Notes: generated by a model not told the origin, from the letters alone. A stretch of 64,000 nt of DNA from Anthonomus grandis grandis (GCF_022605725.1 NC_065558.1:6014001-6078000), one strand, 5' to 3'; shown: positions 1 to 11,616, numbered from the stretch's first letter. Made by a program: numbers and translations.

Positions 1-1200
1 GAAAGAAGGCATAATACCTGTGTACCTATCTATATATAGTTATATTTTTTTAATATAGACATTAGGTAGATAGATGAAATTACTAATTTTTTATTGCCTT
101 TAAAGAATTTTGAAATTTATTTAGATATTGATATCTATGTATAAAGTTAATTTTGTCTTTCCCTAACATTTGATCGATAATTTTTTTTTTGTTTTACCAT
201 ATTGCAACTTACAATAATATGTATAGTAATTGGCACCACATATTAATTCATTACTGTAATTTTCTTTGCTTTTTGATTAAATATCAAATACTTATTATAG
301 ATTGCCTAATATATGCCCAAAGGGAACAATGGATTTCATTAATGGAAATCAACACAATTAAAAAGAACATATTTGTTTGTTCAGATCACATCCTTAGAAG
401 TAATTTCTTATATAAGGAAGATAATATTATCAGTAGCCAGACTTTAATTATAAAAATCAGCTCTACCTCAAAGGGAATTTTTTTTAAATATATTTTTCTA
501 GTATAAAAAAATCGCCACAAAAAGTATTAGTGTTACTCATATAAGCTTTATTTATACCTAATACTTATTAAATTAGGTATGTGTGTAAAACTATTTTTTT
601 ACTAGGATTTCTGATGCACTGGTTAAAAACACAGCAGCTGATAATTCAGTTAATTTACCAAGTGATTTACCCTTCAAAGCTGCAGGGGTAGCTTTCCTGA
701 AGAGTGCAAAAACTTCTTTAGCTTCCAAAATGGTATATAGTACAAATAGTGAAGCTACTATAGACAAGTATGGATAATTAAAATAGATTAATATTCTTGA
801 TACACCAAATTTTGTATAATTACAGATCTGATCATTCATCATCAACAATAACTGCATCTGAGATTAATAGTTCTACAGTAACCGTGGGGTCTAGGTCAAC
901 AATTACTATTTCTCATCCAAGCCGTTTTTGTTTAACTGCTGCACATTCCCTGACTCTGCCAAGGAAAAGGTAAAAATACACTCAAAATAGACTACTAGTT
1001 TTATGCCATGTATCATCCTATTCTATATATCTTATCATAGGCTAACGAGAGAATTTGTCTGGTTATTCTATGATCTTATTTAAAAGTGATATAGTATTTT
1101 ATTGTATTATATTTGTTTAATTAAATGCAATTAATCAAATGTATGATATTACAAAGTCTTAATAAATTTTTTTAATTTTTTCCTTTTAATTTTGGTAATA
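1..1200. other. AT-rich stretch, no supported gene
   Basis: Homopolymer-rich DNA. A minus-strand open frame at 591-857 has hydrophobic segments but no family motif, no acceptable start context and no splice partner that I can see. Around 880-970 there is a more GC-balanced patch that could be the eroded 5' part of the P-type transposase described just downstream. Nothing firmer can be supported. Confidence 0.4.
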
Positions 1201-1254
1201 CTATATTTTTATGTATATTATTCTAGGGTAAAATCAAAATGATATCCTGAGGAC

Positions 1255-2778
1255 CTAAGCACTGATGATTCCACCGTTTCAAAAGCTAAATCACTTGTTA
1301 CCAAATTATAGAAAAAAAATAAAGAACAAAAAATTAAAATTCAAAGATTGCAATAAACAAATTTGCCCCAAAGAAATTGAATTAGATATCTCAAGTCATT
1401 ATTAAAATACTTAAGAAATAATAACATGATTTTCGAAAAAGCCCAACATATTACATATTTTATTTGACTTGTAAAAGTACTTGTTTGTATATTACTACTA
1501 ATAAACTATCTAATCTATTCTATTGTACATAGTCTTTATTCTTAGGTAAGCTTTAGGTTTTTTAGTATAAATTAATATGATAATATTTGGTATTATATCA
1601 TATTAATTGGTAATTTGGTAAAATATTTGGTATTATCTTATATAGGTCACTGTTAAATGTCTCAAAACCATTGTACAGGCTAAATAATACTCATAATAAA
1701 AATCTTATAACCTATAAAAAACCTGCAACTCCTTCACAATTTGAACATCCTTGTAGTTTTAACTCTTTCTGCTGAATCAATACTGTCCCTTTGAAAAAGT
1801 CAGCACCATAGAAGTATATATTATGTGATATAAAGTAAGTGATGTAAAACTGAGTTTTGTCCAATATAATAATAACAATAAAATTTTGCAAAATGTTAAT
1901 AATTTGTGTCTTAAAACATGATTTATTAAGAAATCTATAATATTATATTAATAAAATATTTAATTTCCATAAAAATGCTTTAACAAAAATGGTGCCTTTT
2001 ATTAGGACCTTCCTCTAACGAAGTCCGTTAAAAAAAACACATAAATAGCTCATAAATGGTAATATTACTTATACTCAAACTCTATAATAATTAATAAAAA
2101 TTTATCAGGTAAATATTTGTTGACGACGTCACTGGTAGAGAGTGCTTGTATCAGTGGCATCAACAATGCGATCGAGCGGCGTTGCGATGCCATTACCGTT
2201 TTCTCGTTTTTTCGTAATTTATTTTAATTTATTTAAAGTTAATATTGACTTCGATATAGAGTATTTTATCAAATTTATTTAAAAAAAATGCTTGATATTT
2301 TATTAAAGGGGAGCAGTAGTATTGTTTTGAGCCTTCGGAAACAACTGAAAATTTTTATGATATTAAAAGTGATTTTTGCCATTTCTCTATAAGCATTTGG
2401 CATCATTGCATCAGAGATGTTGCAAGCAAACAAACCTGTCCATAGTTCCACGGCATGCTACTTCTAGCCTTTCAATGTTCTAAGTTTGGTGGCTTACAAT
2501 CTCCTCCAGAAGAGTTTATTTCATATATATTTAAATTACAGGAAATATTCAATTGTAATTTTGAGAAAATGTGCATAAACCAGGGAATATCTAACAATTT
2601 ATTTAACATAATGAAAACTATTAATTATGAACACCCTTGTGCACATTTTCCAAAAACCTTTATCTTAAAATTATTTATAAGGTTGAAAATATTTTACACC
2701 ATTAAATATAATAATAGGGTCTTAAAAACAAATAAAGATAAAAATGTTCGAAAAATAAAAATTTTGCGGAATGTATAA
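1255..2778 (+). pseudogene. Decayed P-element/THAP9-type transposase
   Basis: Two pieces read like parts of a P-type transposase. At 1255-1440 the + strand gives DDSTVSKAKSLVTKL, a stop, then Lys/Gln-rich KKNKEQKIKIQRLQ. This resembles the coiled-coil region that follows a THAP DNA-binding domain, but it is interrupted by stops. At 2455-2778 an open frame contains FQCSKFGGLQSPPEE and later a basic tail (TFILKLFIRLKIFYTIKY), which resembles the C-terminal end of THAP9-like proteins (GGL followed by a Pro/Ser segment, then a basic FIRLRIFYTLKF-like tail). The RNase-H core expected between them is not readable. I infer one degenerate + strand copy of the family whose better preserved member lies at 11955-13690. 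The family call is by motif only. Confidence 0.45.
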
Positions 2779-2927
2779 ATGTACCTAGGTTTAATTTAAT
2801 TATTGCCAATGTATTTTTGTGTTTCATTATACAATTAGCCAATATTATTTCCTCAAAAAATAAAAGTTTGTTTAGAAGATTTTTTGTCTTACATTATTTA
2901 TCCTAAATGGTAATTTTTATAGTTGGC

Positions 2928-3045
2928 ACTATACCGGGTGACACAGGAAAAAGGGAACACGCTATAACTTTTTTATTTTTCAAGATAAACAACTGAAATT
3001 TGGTATTGTTGCGTGTTCCCTTTTTCCTGTATCACCCGGTATAGT
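2928..3045. mobile_element. 118-bp foldback MITE
   Basis: The two ends are inverted repeats of 35 bp (2928-2962 and 3011-3045) that match at all but one position (C/T). They begin ACTATACCGGGTGA and include the internal word AAAAAGGGAACACG. A loop of about 48 bp separates the arms. With an inner CCGGGTG..CACCCGG terminus the flanking dinucleotide would be TA, as for Tc1/mariner-related MITEs. That assignment is an inference. The inverted repeat itself is seen directly. Confidence 0.75.
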
Positions 3046-3640
3046 TTAGGTATACCTATAACTTAACTATACCAACAGTAATGTAATAGTTTTGATTTCA
3101 AATTCCCAATAAAATTTTTAATCTATTAATTGTCGTATTTCTCTCCGGGTACGGAACTATTAAATTGCCAAAACGATTTTTCTCCGTTACTTAATATGTA
3201 GCGCCAGTCATTTAAGCCCGCTCAAGGGCACCAAAATTGGACCCCAGAAAATCAACGGTAAATGCGGGTTTTGTCGCTTCTCGGTGGTTTGTTTTTCTCT
3301 GCCCAGATGCTTGAAAAAGTGGTCGAAAATTGGCCTTCCCCATTACGCTACATTCGAACCAGCCGTGGCACTCATATGCCCGAAATCATTTTTAAGCACT
3401 AATGACATAACAATATCTTTTAAATAAAACCAATACCATGTCAATAAATTTTTTTTTTATAGTTTTATTTCACTTCAAATTTGTATACCTCTCAAAAAAA
3501 CACCCTTTATATATATCGCAGATTACATTTTTAAAAGTATTAACTGAACCCCTGATTTGAATGCAACTGCCTGTAATAGAGTATATTTTTGTTAAATTGC
3601 ATGCACCTTATTTGTTTTACTATTCACCAGTTTACTACTA
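3046..3640. other. Intergenic stretch, nothing assigned
   Basis: Contains a moderately GC-rich patch at about 3150-3370 without an open frame or splice-bounded segment that I could support. The 3' exons expected for the neighbouring aldo-keto reductase fragment were looked for here on the minus strand and were not found. Confidence 0.4.
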
Positions 3641-3651
3641 AAATAATTTAC

Positions 3652-4114
3652 CTGAAGTAAGTCAACATAATCCAATTTCAATCTGGCCAAAGATTCATCA
3701 ATACTTTTCCTAGTTCTTTCCGCAGAAAAATTAAACATTTTGCTTCTCTCTTTTTCATATCTGCCTACTTTTGTGGCTAAGTAATATGCGGATCTGGGAA
3801 TACCTTCGAGACACTGAAAACACACTGAAGACACTGAAATTATTGTCATTTAAACCTACCATTCCCAATATGCTTTCAGATTCCCCATGTCCATACCATG
3901 GTCCAGTATCTATAAAATTGATGCCACTCTTTATTGCTTCGTAAACAGTTTTCTTGCATTCTTCTATATTATAGTCCCTAAAGAGTTGCTACTAATTTTA
4001 AAATTTCAATGCATAAGAATAGCAGTCTTACCCATAGAAGTAGGAAAATCCACCTGTCCCTAGGGAGAGCTTGCTTACCAACATATTAGTATCACCGAGA
4101 GGTAAGTAAGGCAT
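3652..4114 (-). pseudogene. Aldo-keto reductase N-terminal fragment
   Basis: Three minus-strand segments read as the N-terminal part of an NAD(P)H-dependent aldo-keto reductase of the L-galactose-dehydrogenase-like group. Exon 1 (4114-4032) starts MPYLPLGDTNMLVSKLSLG and ends at a GTAAGA donor. Exon 2 (3991-3860) carries KSGINFIDTGPWYGHGESE, with the active-site-type Asp and Tyr of the family. Exon 3 (3813-3652) has IPRSAYYLATKVGRYE and the SIDESLARLKLDYVDLLQ helix before a GTAAAT donor. The intron between exons 2 and 3 is only 46 bp. Exon 1 ends in phase 2, while the readable frame of exon 2 needs a different phase, so the junction appears frameshifted. No exons for the second half of the barrel follow before 3000. 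I call it a truncated, probably dead copy. A gene with distant 3' exons is the alternative. Confidence 0.6.
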
Positions 4115-5440
4115 TTTTTTAATAACATTTGCATCGTGAAAACCTTTTACGAAGGTTTCTGGTAGCGCTAATTCACACATACTTTATAGAACTGAAACGA
4201 ATTGATGGTTTGTGTGCTTTGAAATCATATCGTTTTATTTTTCAATGTGAAATTACCCAGAGCGTTTTTGCAACCACTTATATAGATAAGATTAAAATGT
4301 TGTTAAAAGAATTACGTTGTTCATAATTTAGACGCAAGGGAGGGTATTTAAAACATAAAAATAAACAAATTTTACAGTTATCATAAATACATGCAAATTA
4401 ATTATCAAAAAAAGAAAACATTACTGATGTATCTATAAGTAGGTATAATTATGCAATTTTTTAGGTTAGGGTTCTGGGTTTATTGGGATTTAGCATTTAC
4501 CGCAATGTTGCCAATTCGAAGCATATGTTATTTTTAGGATAAATATTTATCATTCAAATTAGAAATAATGAAAAGGGAAGAAAAAACTAAGTCGGATGAG
4601 TTATTTTTTAATATTCGATTACGTTTTTTGATAAAACAAAAATCTATATAAATATTCATAACCTAAATCTTGGCAACATAGGAGATCGGGGTTTACGATG
4701 CTATTTGCATCTGTGTGAACAGTAGTCATACTGTTGACAATGTTGTCCTTTAGTATTTTATTCCTCATTTTAGGGATTAAAATGCTGAGCGGACCATCTA
4801 AGCAAATTGTTGAAAAAAAAGAATTTTTTTTTCAATCTGAATTAAAAAAAAATGATTTACTTCATATCTTTTAACTTAAATCTCTTAAATAGGGCAGAGA
4901 AATTTTAAACCAGTATCATTGGCGGGAAATTTAAATCCTTATTAATCAATTAGGCACGTTACACGGTAAAATACCAAAGCACGTTATAAGATAAAGCATA
5001 TGAACAATGAAGATTATTGATGGGTTATTTGCATAAAAAAAACCACTCATTTGTTTTGTTATCATGTCGTTTTTAAACAAATAACTTTGCAAACAAAAAA
5101 ACAACCTCTTACTCGGCAAGGTCAAAGAAATGAACCGTTTTTTTTTTACTGGTTTTTAAACCATAAATGGCGACGGCCAGTTTTCGCCCACCTAAAACGG
5201 CACCGTGGGTTTCCACTCGTTAATTTATTATTGCCAATCTCACATTCTCAAATTGGAGATTCAAACAAATATGGGCAAATAAAAGTGAAATTGCTTACTA
5301 ATGACTAACGACGGAGCTGTCTGCTGCCATTAAATCGAGTCTAATATTAAGTTGTATATAAACGGATCGCAGTAATAAAGTATATCTAGTTACTCACCAC
5401 TCAAAATATGCTAAAAATATCCTATATTAGTAATACCTTC
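4115..5440. other. Intergenic stretch, nothing assigned
   Basis: AT-rich with poly(A)/poly(T) runs near 4830 and 5040. Short open frames at 4129-4326 and 5051-5308 show no recognizable motif and no splice context. I see no gene here. Confidence 0.4.
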
Positions 5441-5499
5441 AACAGACAAAAACGGTTTAAATTCTTTGTTTTTGCAACAATAAAAAAATTCAAATGTAC

Positions 5500-5854
5500 C
5501 ACTCGAATCTTCCTTTGTGCCGGCGGCCAATCAGCGTTCCGCGTTTAAAAATGACCCGCCAATGGAACGTACCCCATGAATCACGTGGTATCAAATCGTT
5601 TCACCTTACGGATCGGAACCAACCGTGTGTTCCCCGTGTGTTAGACAAGGACAGATCGATCGTTAGCGCAAGGCAACAAGTGATGATAATCACCCAAACG
5701 AACTACCCTGTTGATGGTTGTTTATAAACGTCTGCTCTGGGTAATTTTTTGATAATCGGCGGGACGTTTTACAAGTGTCGATACGTTTCTCGGTAGTTTT
5801 TCAGTGTTTTTGGAAATTGTGAAGATTTAGCTGGTTTCCAGGATCATTTTTAAG
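5500..5854 (+). promoter_or_regulatory. Possible promoter and noncoding first exon
   Basis: Base composition shifts to GC- and CpG-richer sequence between about 5500 and 5860. A TATAAACG word lies at about 5723, and the stretch ends in an AAG|GTAAAC donor-like site (boundary 5854/5855). Together these would fit a transcription start with an untranslated first exon whose partner could be the splice-bounded segment at 11743-11787. This is an inference from composition and one donor. The 77-residue open frame inside it (5494-5727) has no known motif. Confidence 0.22.
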
Positions 5855-7179
5855 GTAAACTATCGTTTATGGGGAATGGATTTTATGTGGGATGCTGTGG
5901 AACTCCGGGGGACTAAGTTAAAGTGACAGTTGGGGGGGCCCTTTTGACAGTTCATTTACTTTTTATTTGGGAAAAGGCAGGTTTTGATCCAAATAAGTAC
6001 TTAATTGGGCTTATAGGGTGTTAATTTCTCATTTATTTTTTGACTAGTGGGGCTACAATTGTTAGTTATATATCTATGCTCTTACCATAAGTAAGATAAT
6101 TAACCACATAATTAATATGTAATCAGTTCACTCTTATATACAAATCCCATAAATAACCCCCCTAAGAGAATATTTACCACAAGTAACATAACTATTATCT
6201 ACATATTATATCAAACTGCATCATTATTAATATTGTTCAATTTAATTTCTATATTAGCCATAGATGTCTGAATAATAACATGTCTAGACTTGGACATAGA
6301 TATAGTCTAAGAAACATCTAGACCTAGATTCAAGCTTTGTAATTGAGCATATATTCTGGCCGGAAATTTTCAATAGCTTATAGAACTCTCATTCATATTT
6401 CTTTCAAATCAAGGATATACAGATGGATTCGGGTGGTCAAAAGGGGAGAAAATTTAGTTAAAGTATACCAATTTTATTATAATCTACTAAGAAAGTTCAT
6501 ATCATTCAACCACATTGAAATCCTAGAATATGTGTCGAATATCCTAGGAAAATCATTATCATAAAAATTCCTGAAATGTTTTTTTGAAGTCATTAATGAC
6601 CCTCTGGATAAATACTTTCAAATTTTGAAGGAATCTCAATATACAGGGTGATTTATAATTAAATGTCGATTAATGAAGATTAATCTATATATGAAAAAGT
6701 TCGAATCTTAATTTTTTTTTTCAATATCAAATCAGATTTTTTGTTAAATCTTTCTAAATTTAACAAAAAATTTAAAAATTCTAGATCCTAATATATTATG
6801 ATGTCCCAGAAATCTTTAACTGAAACACTTGTAATTACCACATGGAACCCTTTATAGGACATCAGAAAAAATTTTTAATTTATCATTACATTTATATCCA
6901 TTTTGTTTTAATTCAGGTGACAATGTTGTAGATGTTATTTACCTGCTATTTGAAGCTTTTCATCTATATTTTAAATTTCTTTACCTAACATGACTGTGAA
7001 CACATTGAACACTTTTTGAATTGAAGAAAAGTATCACTGTACTCCTGAAAACTGGGCTCACTCTGGTCCCTCTAGATTAAAATATTTGTGATGACGAAAA
7101 TGCAGATTTTGTAAATTTTTTTAACTAACAATATTCTCAATATCACTATCCCATCCCTCGACTTATATCAAAAGACAAA
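5855..7179. other. AT-rich stretch with one isolated MITE-like end
   Basis: No coding segment seen. At about 6649 a TACAGGGTG word occurs that resembles the ends of the DNA elements elsewhere in the window, but I found no matching inverted end nearby, so no element is called. Confidence 0.4.
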
Positions 7180-7181
7180 TA

Positions 7182-7597
7182 CAGGGTGTTCCGTTAATCA
7201 TGTTACAAACTTCTAGGGCAGATAGAAAACGTCAAAAGAAAAACAAAAGTTCATATAAATATGGGTCCGGAAAAGCTTCCTCAGGGAGCTAGAGCTCTTT
7301 GAAAATAACCTTTAAAAACTAGTTTTTTTTAATAGCTCCGGAACTACTTTAGCTACCGCAATCAATTTTGGGAGGTAAATTATTGTTTGTACGTTTATTC
7401 TTTTGAACCTACTAAATAAAAAGAATATTTACCAGGGGCTTCAGAATCAGGCAGGTATTTGGTAAATTTAGGCCCATTTCTTTAAGACTTTAACTTCTGC
7501 CCGTTTGGGCATAAGATTATGATATTCCTATGCTTTTTACATAAAAAAGGTGCACTTAGTAAAAGTCGGTAAATATCACCGTTTTTGTGGAAATTGA
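7182..7597. repeat. Left terminal inverted repeat
   Basis: Matches the reverse complement of 11229-11616 from the CAGGGTG terminus to the inner word ATCACCGTTTTTGTG. The left copy carries an extra stretch around 7440-7475 (CAGGCAGGTATTTGG) that is absent on the right. The right copy has an extra ATCCGGAACGTTAG-containing stretch near its outer end. Confidence 0.75.
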
Positions 7598-7689
7598 CTA
7601 AAACCAAACTAAGATACAGCACCTGAATTAATTATTTTAATAATAATAATAATGCTAATTCATTGCCACTGTCAGTATTTTTTACATGA

Positions 7690-7757
7690 TATTAATTCAA
7701 TTTAATTTATGGGGAAGTTCGATGTAATGGTAGAGCTGCTTCTCGACTAATTCAAAT
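7690..7757 (+). pseudogene. Transposase, N-terminal piece
   Basis: The + strand reads YGEVRCNGRAASRL immediately before the 3' end of the inserted non-LTR element. This matches the helix-turn-helix start (DUF4817-like) of a common insect Tc1/mariner-like transposase. The reading resumes at 9063 as YEERFP after the retroelement, which supports a simple insertion into this exon. Confidence 0.6.
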
Positions 7758-9061
7758 TCAAATATGCTTTATTGTTTGAACAAAATATTGTTATAAACAA
7801 AGCTTCACCTAATCCTAAAGAGACAGAGCTACAAGGTTAAAATTATATTTAAAAGTACAAGTTACAATGACCAAACAAAGTTTTAAACAGTTAAAATTTA
7901 AACTTTTTTTTTTTTTTAATTAATAAAATCAACTATATCTAACTTTTCTTAACTAAGTCCAGTTCAACATTTAGGGATAAAAAAAAGAAAAACATTTAAA
8001 ACAAACAGGTTAGGAAAAGAGCTAGGTCTCCCTTAATTAATTAAAATCTGATTTTCATTGAAATATTCAGCCACAGAGTAATAAGCTCGACCACTCAGAA
8101 ATCTCCTCAAGAGAAACTTAAATTTGGTGAGAGATTTTGCACCTCTAATGTCCTCTGGTAGGTGGTTAAAGATTTTTATACCTTCATAAAAAATGTATCT
8201 CTTTACCAAGGCAGATGTTGGAATGGAAAGCCGCAAATTATTCCGCTGGCGCGTGACATATCGTGGATTCTGTAGGGCAAACCTGTATTGATGGGAGAAC
8301 ATAAGGCATGCAACCTCCTGTATGTATAGGCAGTAGATTGTAAGAATGCCCTCCCTGATAAAATATGGTCGGCATGATTCCCTAGGTGATATCCCGCATA
8401 TATAACGCACAGCACGTTTCTCTTTCACAACATCTGTAGAAGATGTTGCTTGCACTAGCCCAAAAGCAGACACCATACCTGAGATGGGACTCAATCAGGG
8501 AAAAGTACACAGCTCTCCCAATCCCCATGCCAAGCTCCCAACAGGCCACCCTAACAGCAAAACAACCCACAGAAACCCTATTGCTGAGACTCCATATATG
8601 GTCCTCAAACTTAAGTTCCTTGTCAATCACCAGACCCAAAAACTTATTGTTAGAATAAAGCGGGACAGGGCGGTTAGCAATAAGAATATTATCAAGACTA
8701 CGGTTATTTGTAAAACAAATTAGTTTGGTCTTCTCTGGATTTAATGATAGTAAATTTGCCCTGAACCACTCATATATAAGTTGAAGATCAGCCAACATGG
8801 CTATTCTCAAAGAGTCAGTATCATACCCATGCCAGAGAACGGTGGTATCGTCGGCAAAGAGCGTGAATTTTCCCTGGATATTAAGTCGGATGAGGTCATT
8901 AATATATAGGAGAAAAAGTATTGGTCCCAGTACCGACCCCTGAGGTACTCCCCAGGCAACAGAATGATATTCAGAATACTCCGACCCCACACACACTCTC
9001 TGACGACGACCCTTTAGATATGAACAAAACCAACTCGCCGCCAAGCCCCTAAAACCATACT
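7758..9061 (-). mobile_element. 5'-truncated CR1/L2-like non-LTR element, copy A
   Basis: The minus strand codes the end of a reverse transcriptase: GVPQGSVLGPILFLLYINDL, then FADDTTVL with the catalytic Asp pair, then the thumb and C-terminal region (YGVCFWASA, later IFNHLPEDIRG). A frameshift near 8455 separates the two open frames (8382-9044 and 8033-8494). At the low-coordinate side the 3' terminus reads AATAAAGCATATTTGAATTT, a poly(A)-signal-like word followed by two TTTGAA-type units rather than a poly(A) tail. Copies C and E end the same way. The 5' end is cut at about 9061, and the element sits inside the transposase gene. Not functional. Confidence 0.75.
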
Positions 9062-9062
9062 A

Positions 9063-9858
9063 TTGAAGAGCTTATGAGATATGAAGAGCGGTTTCCCCGG
9101 AAGGCGAATCCCAGCTCACACACTTTTTGAAAGGGTCAATCAACAGCTCAGGGAGACTGGCTCCGTTAAAATAAAACGCCAAGATAATGGTGCGCAAAGG
9201 AACATCCGAATCCCGGATTTTGAGGAAGAAGTGCTTCAGCGATTTGAAGGTACTCGAGCAGTAGCTGATGCGATGCATGTAAATCATGTTAGGGTATGGA
9301 ACGTTGTTAAGGAACAGCTTCTTCGGCCCTACCACCTGCAAAAGGTGCAATCATTAGGACCCAATGATTTTATGCCTCGCGTGAATTTTTGCCAGTGGTT
9401 TCTTGATCGGTGTACAGAAAAACCTCAATTTCCAAAATATGTCCTTTTTACTGACGAGGCTTTATTTACAAAAGAAGGCATTTTTCATTCTAAGAATAAT
9501 CATGTGTGGAGTGAAAACCCTTATGGTATTCATTTTAGGAGCTATCAACATAAGTTTTCCGTTAAAATGTCGGCCGGCATTGTTGGAGAACGCTTAATTG
9601 GTCCAATTATGTTGCCTCCTCGTTTAACGGGAAATATTTATTTAAATTTTTTAAGAAATGTACTGCCAGAATAAAAATCTGCCCCTAAATATACGACAGA
9701 ACTTATGGCTACAACACGATGGAGCGCCAGCTCATTTTTCACTTATTGTCCGCGAGTTTATAAATGAAAATTTTGGAAGGCGCTGGATTAGCCGCGGAGG
9801 CCCTGTCACCTGGCCAGTCAGGCAAATATTCGGATATTCGATACACGGCACGGCGTAG
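9063..9858 (+). pseudogene. Transposase, central DDE piece
   Basis: Reads YEERFP, then (after a one-base shift) GRRIPAHTLFERVNQQLRE, the second helix-turn-helix. The catalytic core follows: VLFTDEALFTKEG with the first Asp, then after another frameshift near 9670 LWLQHDGAPAHFS with the second Asp. It stops making sense after GGPVTWPVR at about 9822, just before the expected SPDLTPLDF segment with the third acidic residue. So the gene lost its third catalytic residue and carries at least two frameshifts. The family is Tc1/mariner-like with a DUF4817-type N-terminus. That is a motif-based call. Confidence 0.7.
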
Positions 9859-9973
9859 TTGTACTAGTTGTGTTTGACTCTGGTTGTGTATAAAAGCGAA
9901 CGATTAAGTACTGTCCAAGGGTTAATTTTAAATTAATTGACTTAATTAACAATAAGTCTAGTAGTAAGTCAAT

Positions 9974-10122
9974 ATGAGTTCGAAAAGCAAAATTTGGCAA
10001 TATTTTAATAGAACGGATGATCGCGTTGAATGCAAATTTTGTTTGTATAATGTCAAAAACAAGACAGGAACAAGCAATTTATGGAATCACTTAAGAAATA
10101 AGCATCATTCACAAATCATTGT
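9974..10122 (+). CDS. BED zinc-finger exon of a hAT-type element
   Basis: Starts ATG (MSSKSKIWQYFNRTD) and contains a Cys-x2-Cys ... His/His pattern (VECKFC, then LWNHLRNKHH), the DNA-binding BED finger usually found at the N-terminus of hAT transposases. The segment ends at a GT|GTAAGT donor. No hAT catalytic domain is visible within the following 700 bp, so this is a fragment or a non-autonomous derivative. It lies in the block that interrupts the mariner-like transposase. A host BED-finger gene is possible but less likely in this setting. Confidence 0.5.
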
Positions 10123-10844
10123 GTAAGTATCTCTTGCTCGATTTGAGTGGTTTGACCACTAAAATGTATTAGTAATTAGTATTACTGTAATTAGTATATT
10201 AAAAAAGCTGGACGGAAGGCGACTGGAAAAAATCGATTCGCACCGCACTAAAAAGTTTCAATGTCTCTATTTTTTCTATAAGTTTACACAGAAGCTTGGA
10301 ATTGATCGTATTTTTATTAATACACATTAGACAAAACAATATAAACTTTGAAACTCCGATACTAATTGTAACTTGCGCTCTATTACCGTTTAAGTGTGAA
10401 ATTTTGTTATTTCTTGAGAAAAATGCAAAAATTGCCATAAAAAATTTATAAACAAATTTCGACCCACACATACTTAGCTTAAAATGTTTGAAATTAAGTC
10501 AGCTATGACCCCCTTAAAGACTTGCATCTAGCTTCCGGACACCCTGTATAATTCTCCCCATCATACTAAAATTCTGAATCTTTGAATTGACTGAGTTAAT
10601 ATATGATGTCACTTTTATCTAAAATTTATAAAATAGACATTAAGAATGTATATGCGAATTAAAATTTCGTCAAGGTATATCCCAAGATATTTTTTATGAG
10701 AGGTTTCCTTCATTTAAATATATCTATTAATTACTCAAGTATTCAAATATTTGAATATTCAAATATATTCGAATAGTGAATAATTCAAATATTCAAAAAA
10801 AAAACGAAGTGAGTATTCGAATACATAATTTTCCAAAATTCCGA

Positions 10845-10958
10845 GCCCTAATCCAAACCACGCCTGATATTTTTAACCATGTCAACCTTAATATGGTACG
10901 TAGATACAATAAATGTATCAATCGTGGCGGCCGGCATTTTGAGCAATTCATATTTTAA
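10845..10958 (+). pseudogene. Transposase, C-terminal piece
   Basis: After the inserted block the + strand reads ALIQTTPDIFNHVNLNMVRR and ends NRGGRHFEQFIF before TAA. This is the usual C-terminal tail of the same Tc1/mariner-like transposase family. About 90 residues including the third acidic residue are missing between 9822 and here, so the insertion was accompanied by a deletion. Confidence 0.55.
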
Positions 10959-11228
10959 GTTTATTTTTGTAATACCAATCTTTAAGAAAATTTGTTTACG
11001 TTTCTAAAATTGTTAATTTGTTGGTTTTTTATTACACTTAAAATCATTTAAACATTTTATGCCTCAAGGTAATTAAAGTGACAGTTAATTAATTTGAGTA
11101 CCAATTTAATAAAGTGGCTACCTTAACTTTTTTTTAACATTTATTTTTTATTTGCGCCAGATTTTTTTATTAATTGTTTATTAATAATAATAGGTAATTC
11201 ATTTTTGTATCTCATAACTTGCTTTTCG

Positions 11229-11616
11229 TCAATTCACAAAAACGGTGATATTTACCATTTACCGACTTTTACTAAGAGCACCTTTTTTATGTAAAAAGCC
11301 TAGGAACATCATAATCTAATGCCCAAACGGACAGAAATTAAAGTCTTAAAGAAATCCCCTGGTAAATATTTTTTTTATTTAGTAGGTTCAAAAGAATAAA
11401 CGTACTAACAATAATTTACCTCCCAAAATTGGTTGCGGTAGGTAGCTAAAGTAGTTCCGGAGCTATTAAAAAAAACTAGTTTTTAAAGGTTATTTTCAAA
11501 GAGCTCTAGCTCCCTGAAGAAGCTTTTCCGGACCCAATCCGGAACGTTAGAACGATAGAATCCGGACGTTTTCTATCTGCCCTAGAAGTTTGTAACATGA
11601 TCAACGGAACACCCTG
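11229..11616. repeat. Right terminal inverted repeat
   Basis: Reverse complement of the left repeat (7182-7597), ending AACACCCTG followed by TA. Differences between the two arms are indels and scattered substitutions, which suggests an old insertion. Confidence 0.75.

Larger units (their letters stand above)
7182..11616. mobile_element. Nested Tc1/mariner-like transposon with ~400-bp TIRs
   Basis: The outer ends are CAGGGTGTTCCGTT and its reverse complement, each bordered by TA (7180-7181 and 11617-11618), the usual target duplication of Tc1/mariner elements. The inverted repeats continue inward for about 416 bp on the left (7182-7597) and about 388 bp on the right (11229-11616). Inside, on the + strand, are three pieces of a DDE transposase, separated by a minus-strand non-LTR element (7758-9061) and by a block of other DNA (about 9819-10845) that includes a BED-finger exon. 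The layout reads as an autonomous long-TIR transposon used twice as a landing site. Each of the pieces is listed separately. Confidence 0.75.

Noticed and set aside
189..506. 105-residue plus-strand open frame near the left edge
   Set aside because: Very AT-rich codons, no motif, typical of chance frames in this composition.
591..857. 88-residue minus-strand open frame with hydrophobic segments
   Set aside because: No family motif, no clear start or splice context, and the hydrophobicity can arise from AT-rich sequence.
5494..5727. 77-residue frame in GC-richer DNA
   Set aside because: No recognizable domain. The composition fits a promoter or untranslated exon better than coding sequence.
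6649..6670. TACAGGGTG word as a transposon end
   Set aside because: No inverted partner found nearby, so no element can be delimited.
8443..8723. Plus-strand frames overlapping non-LTR copy A
   Set aside because: They are antisense shadows of the reverse-transcriptase region.
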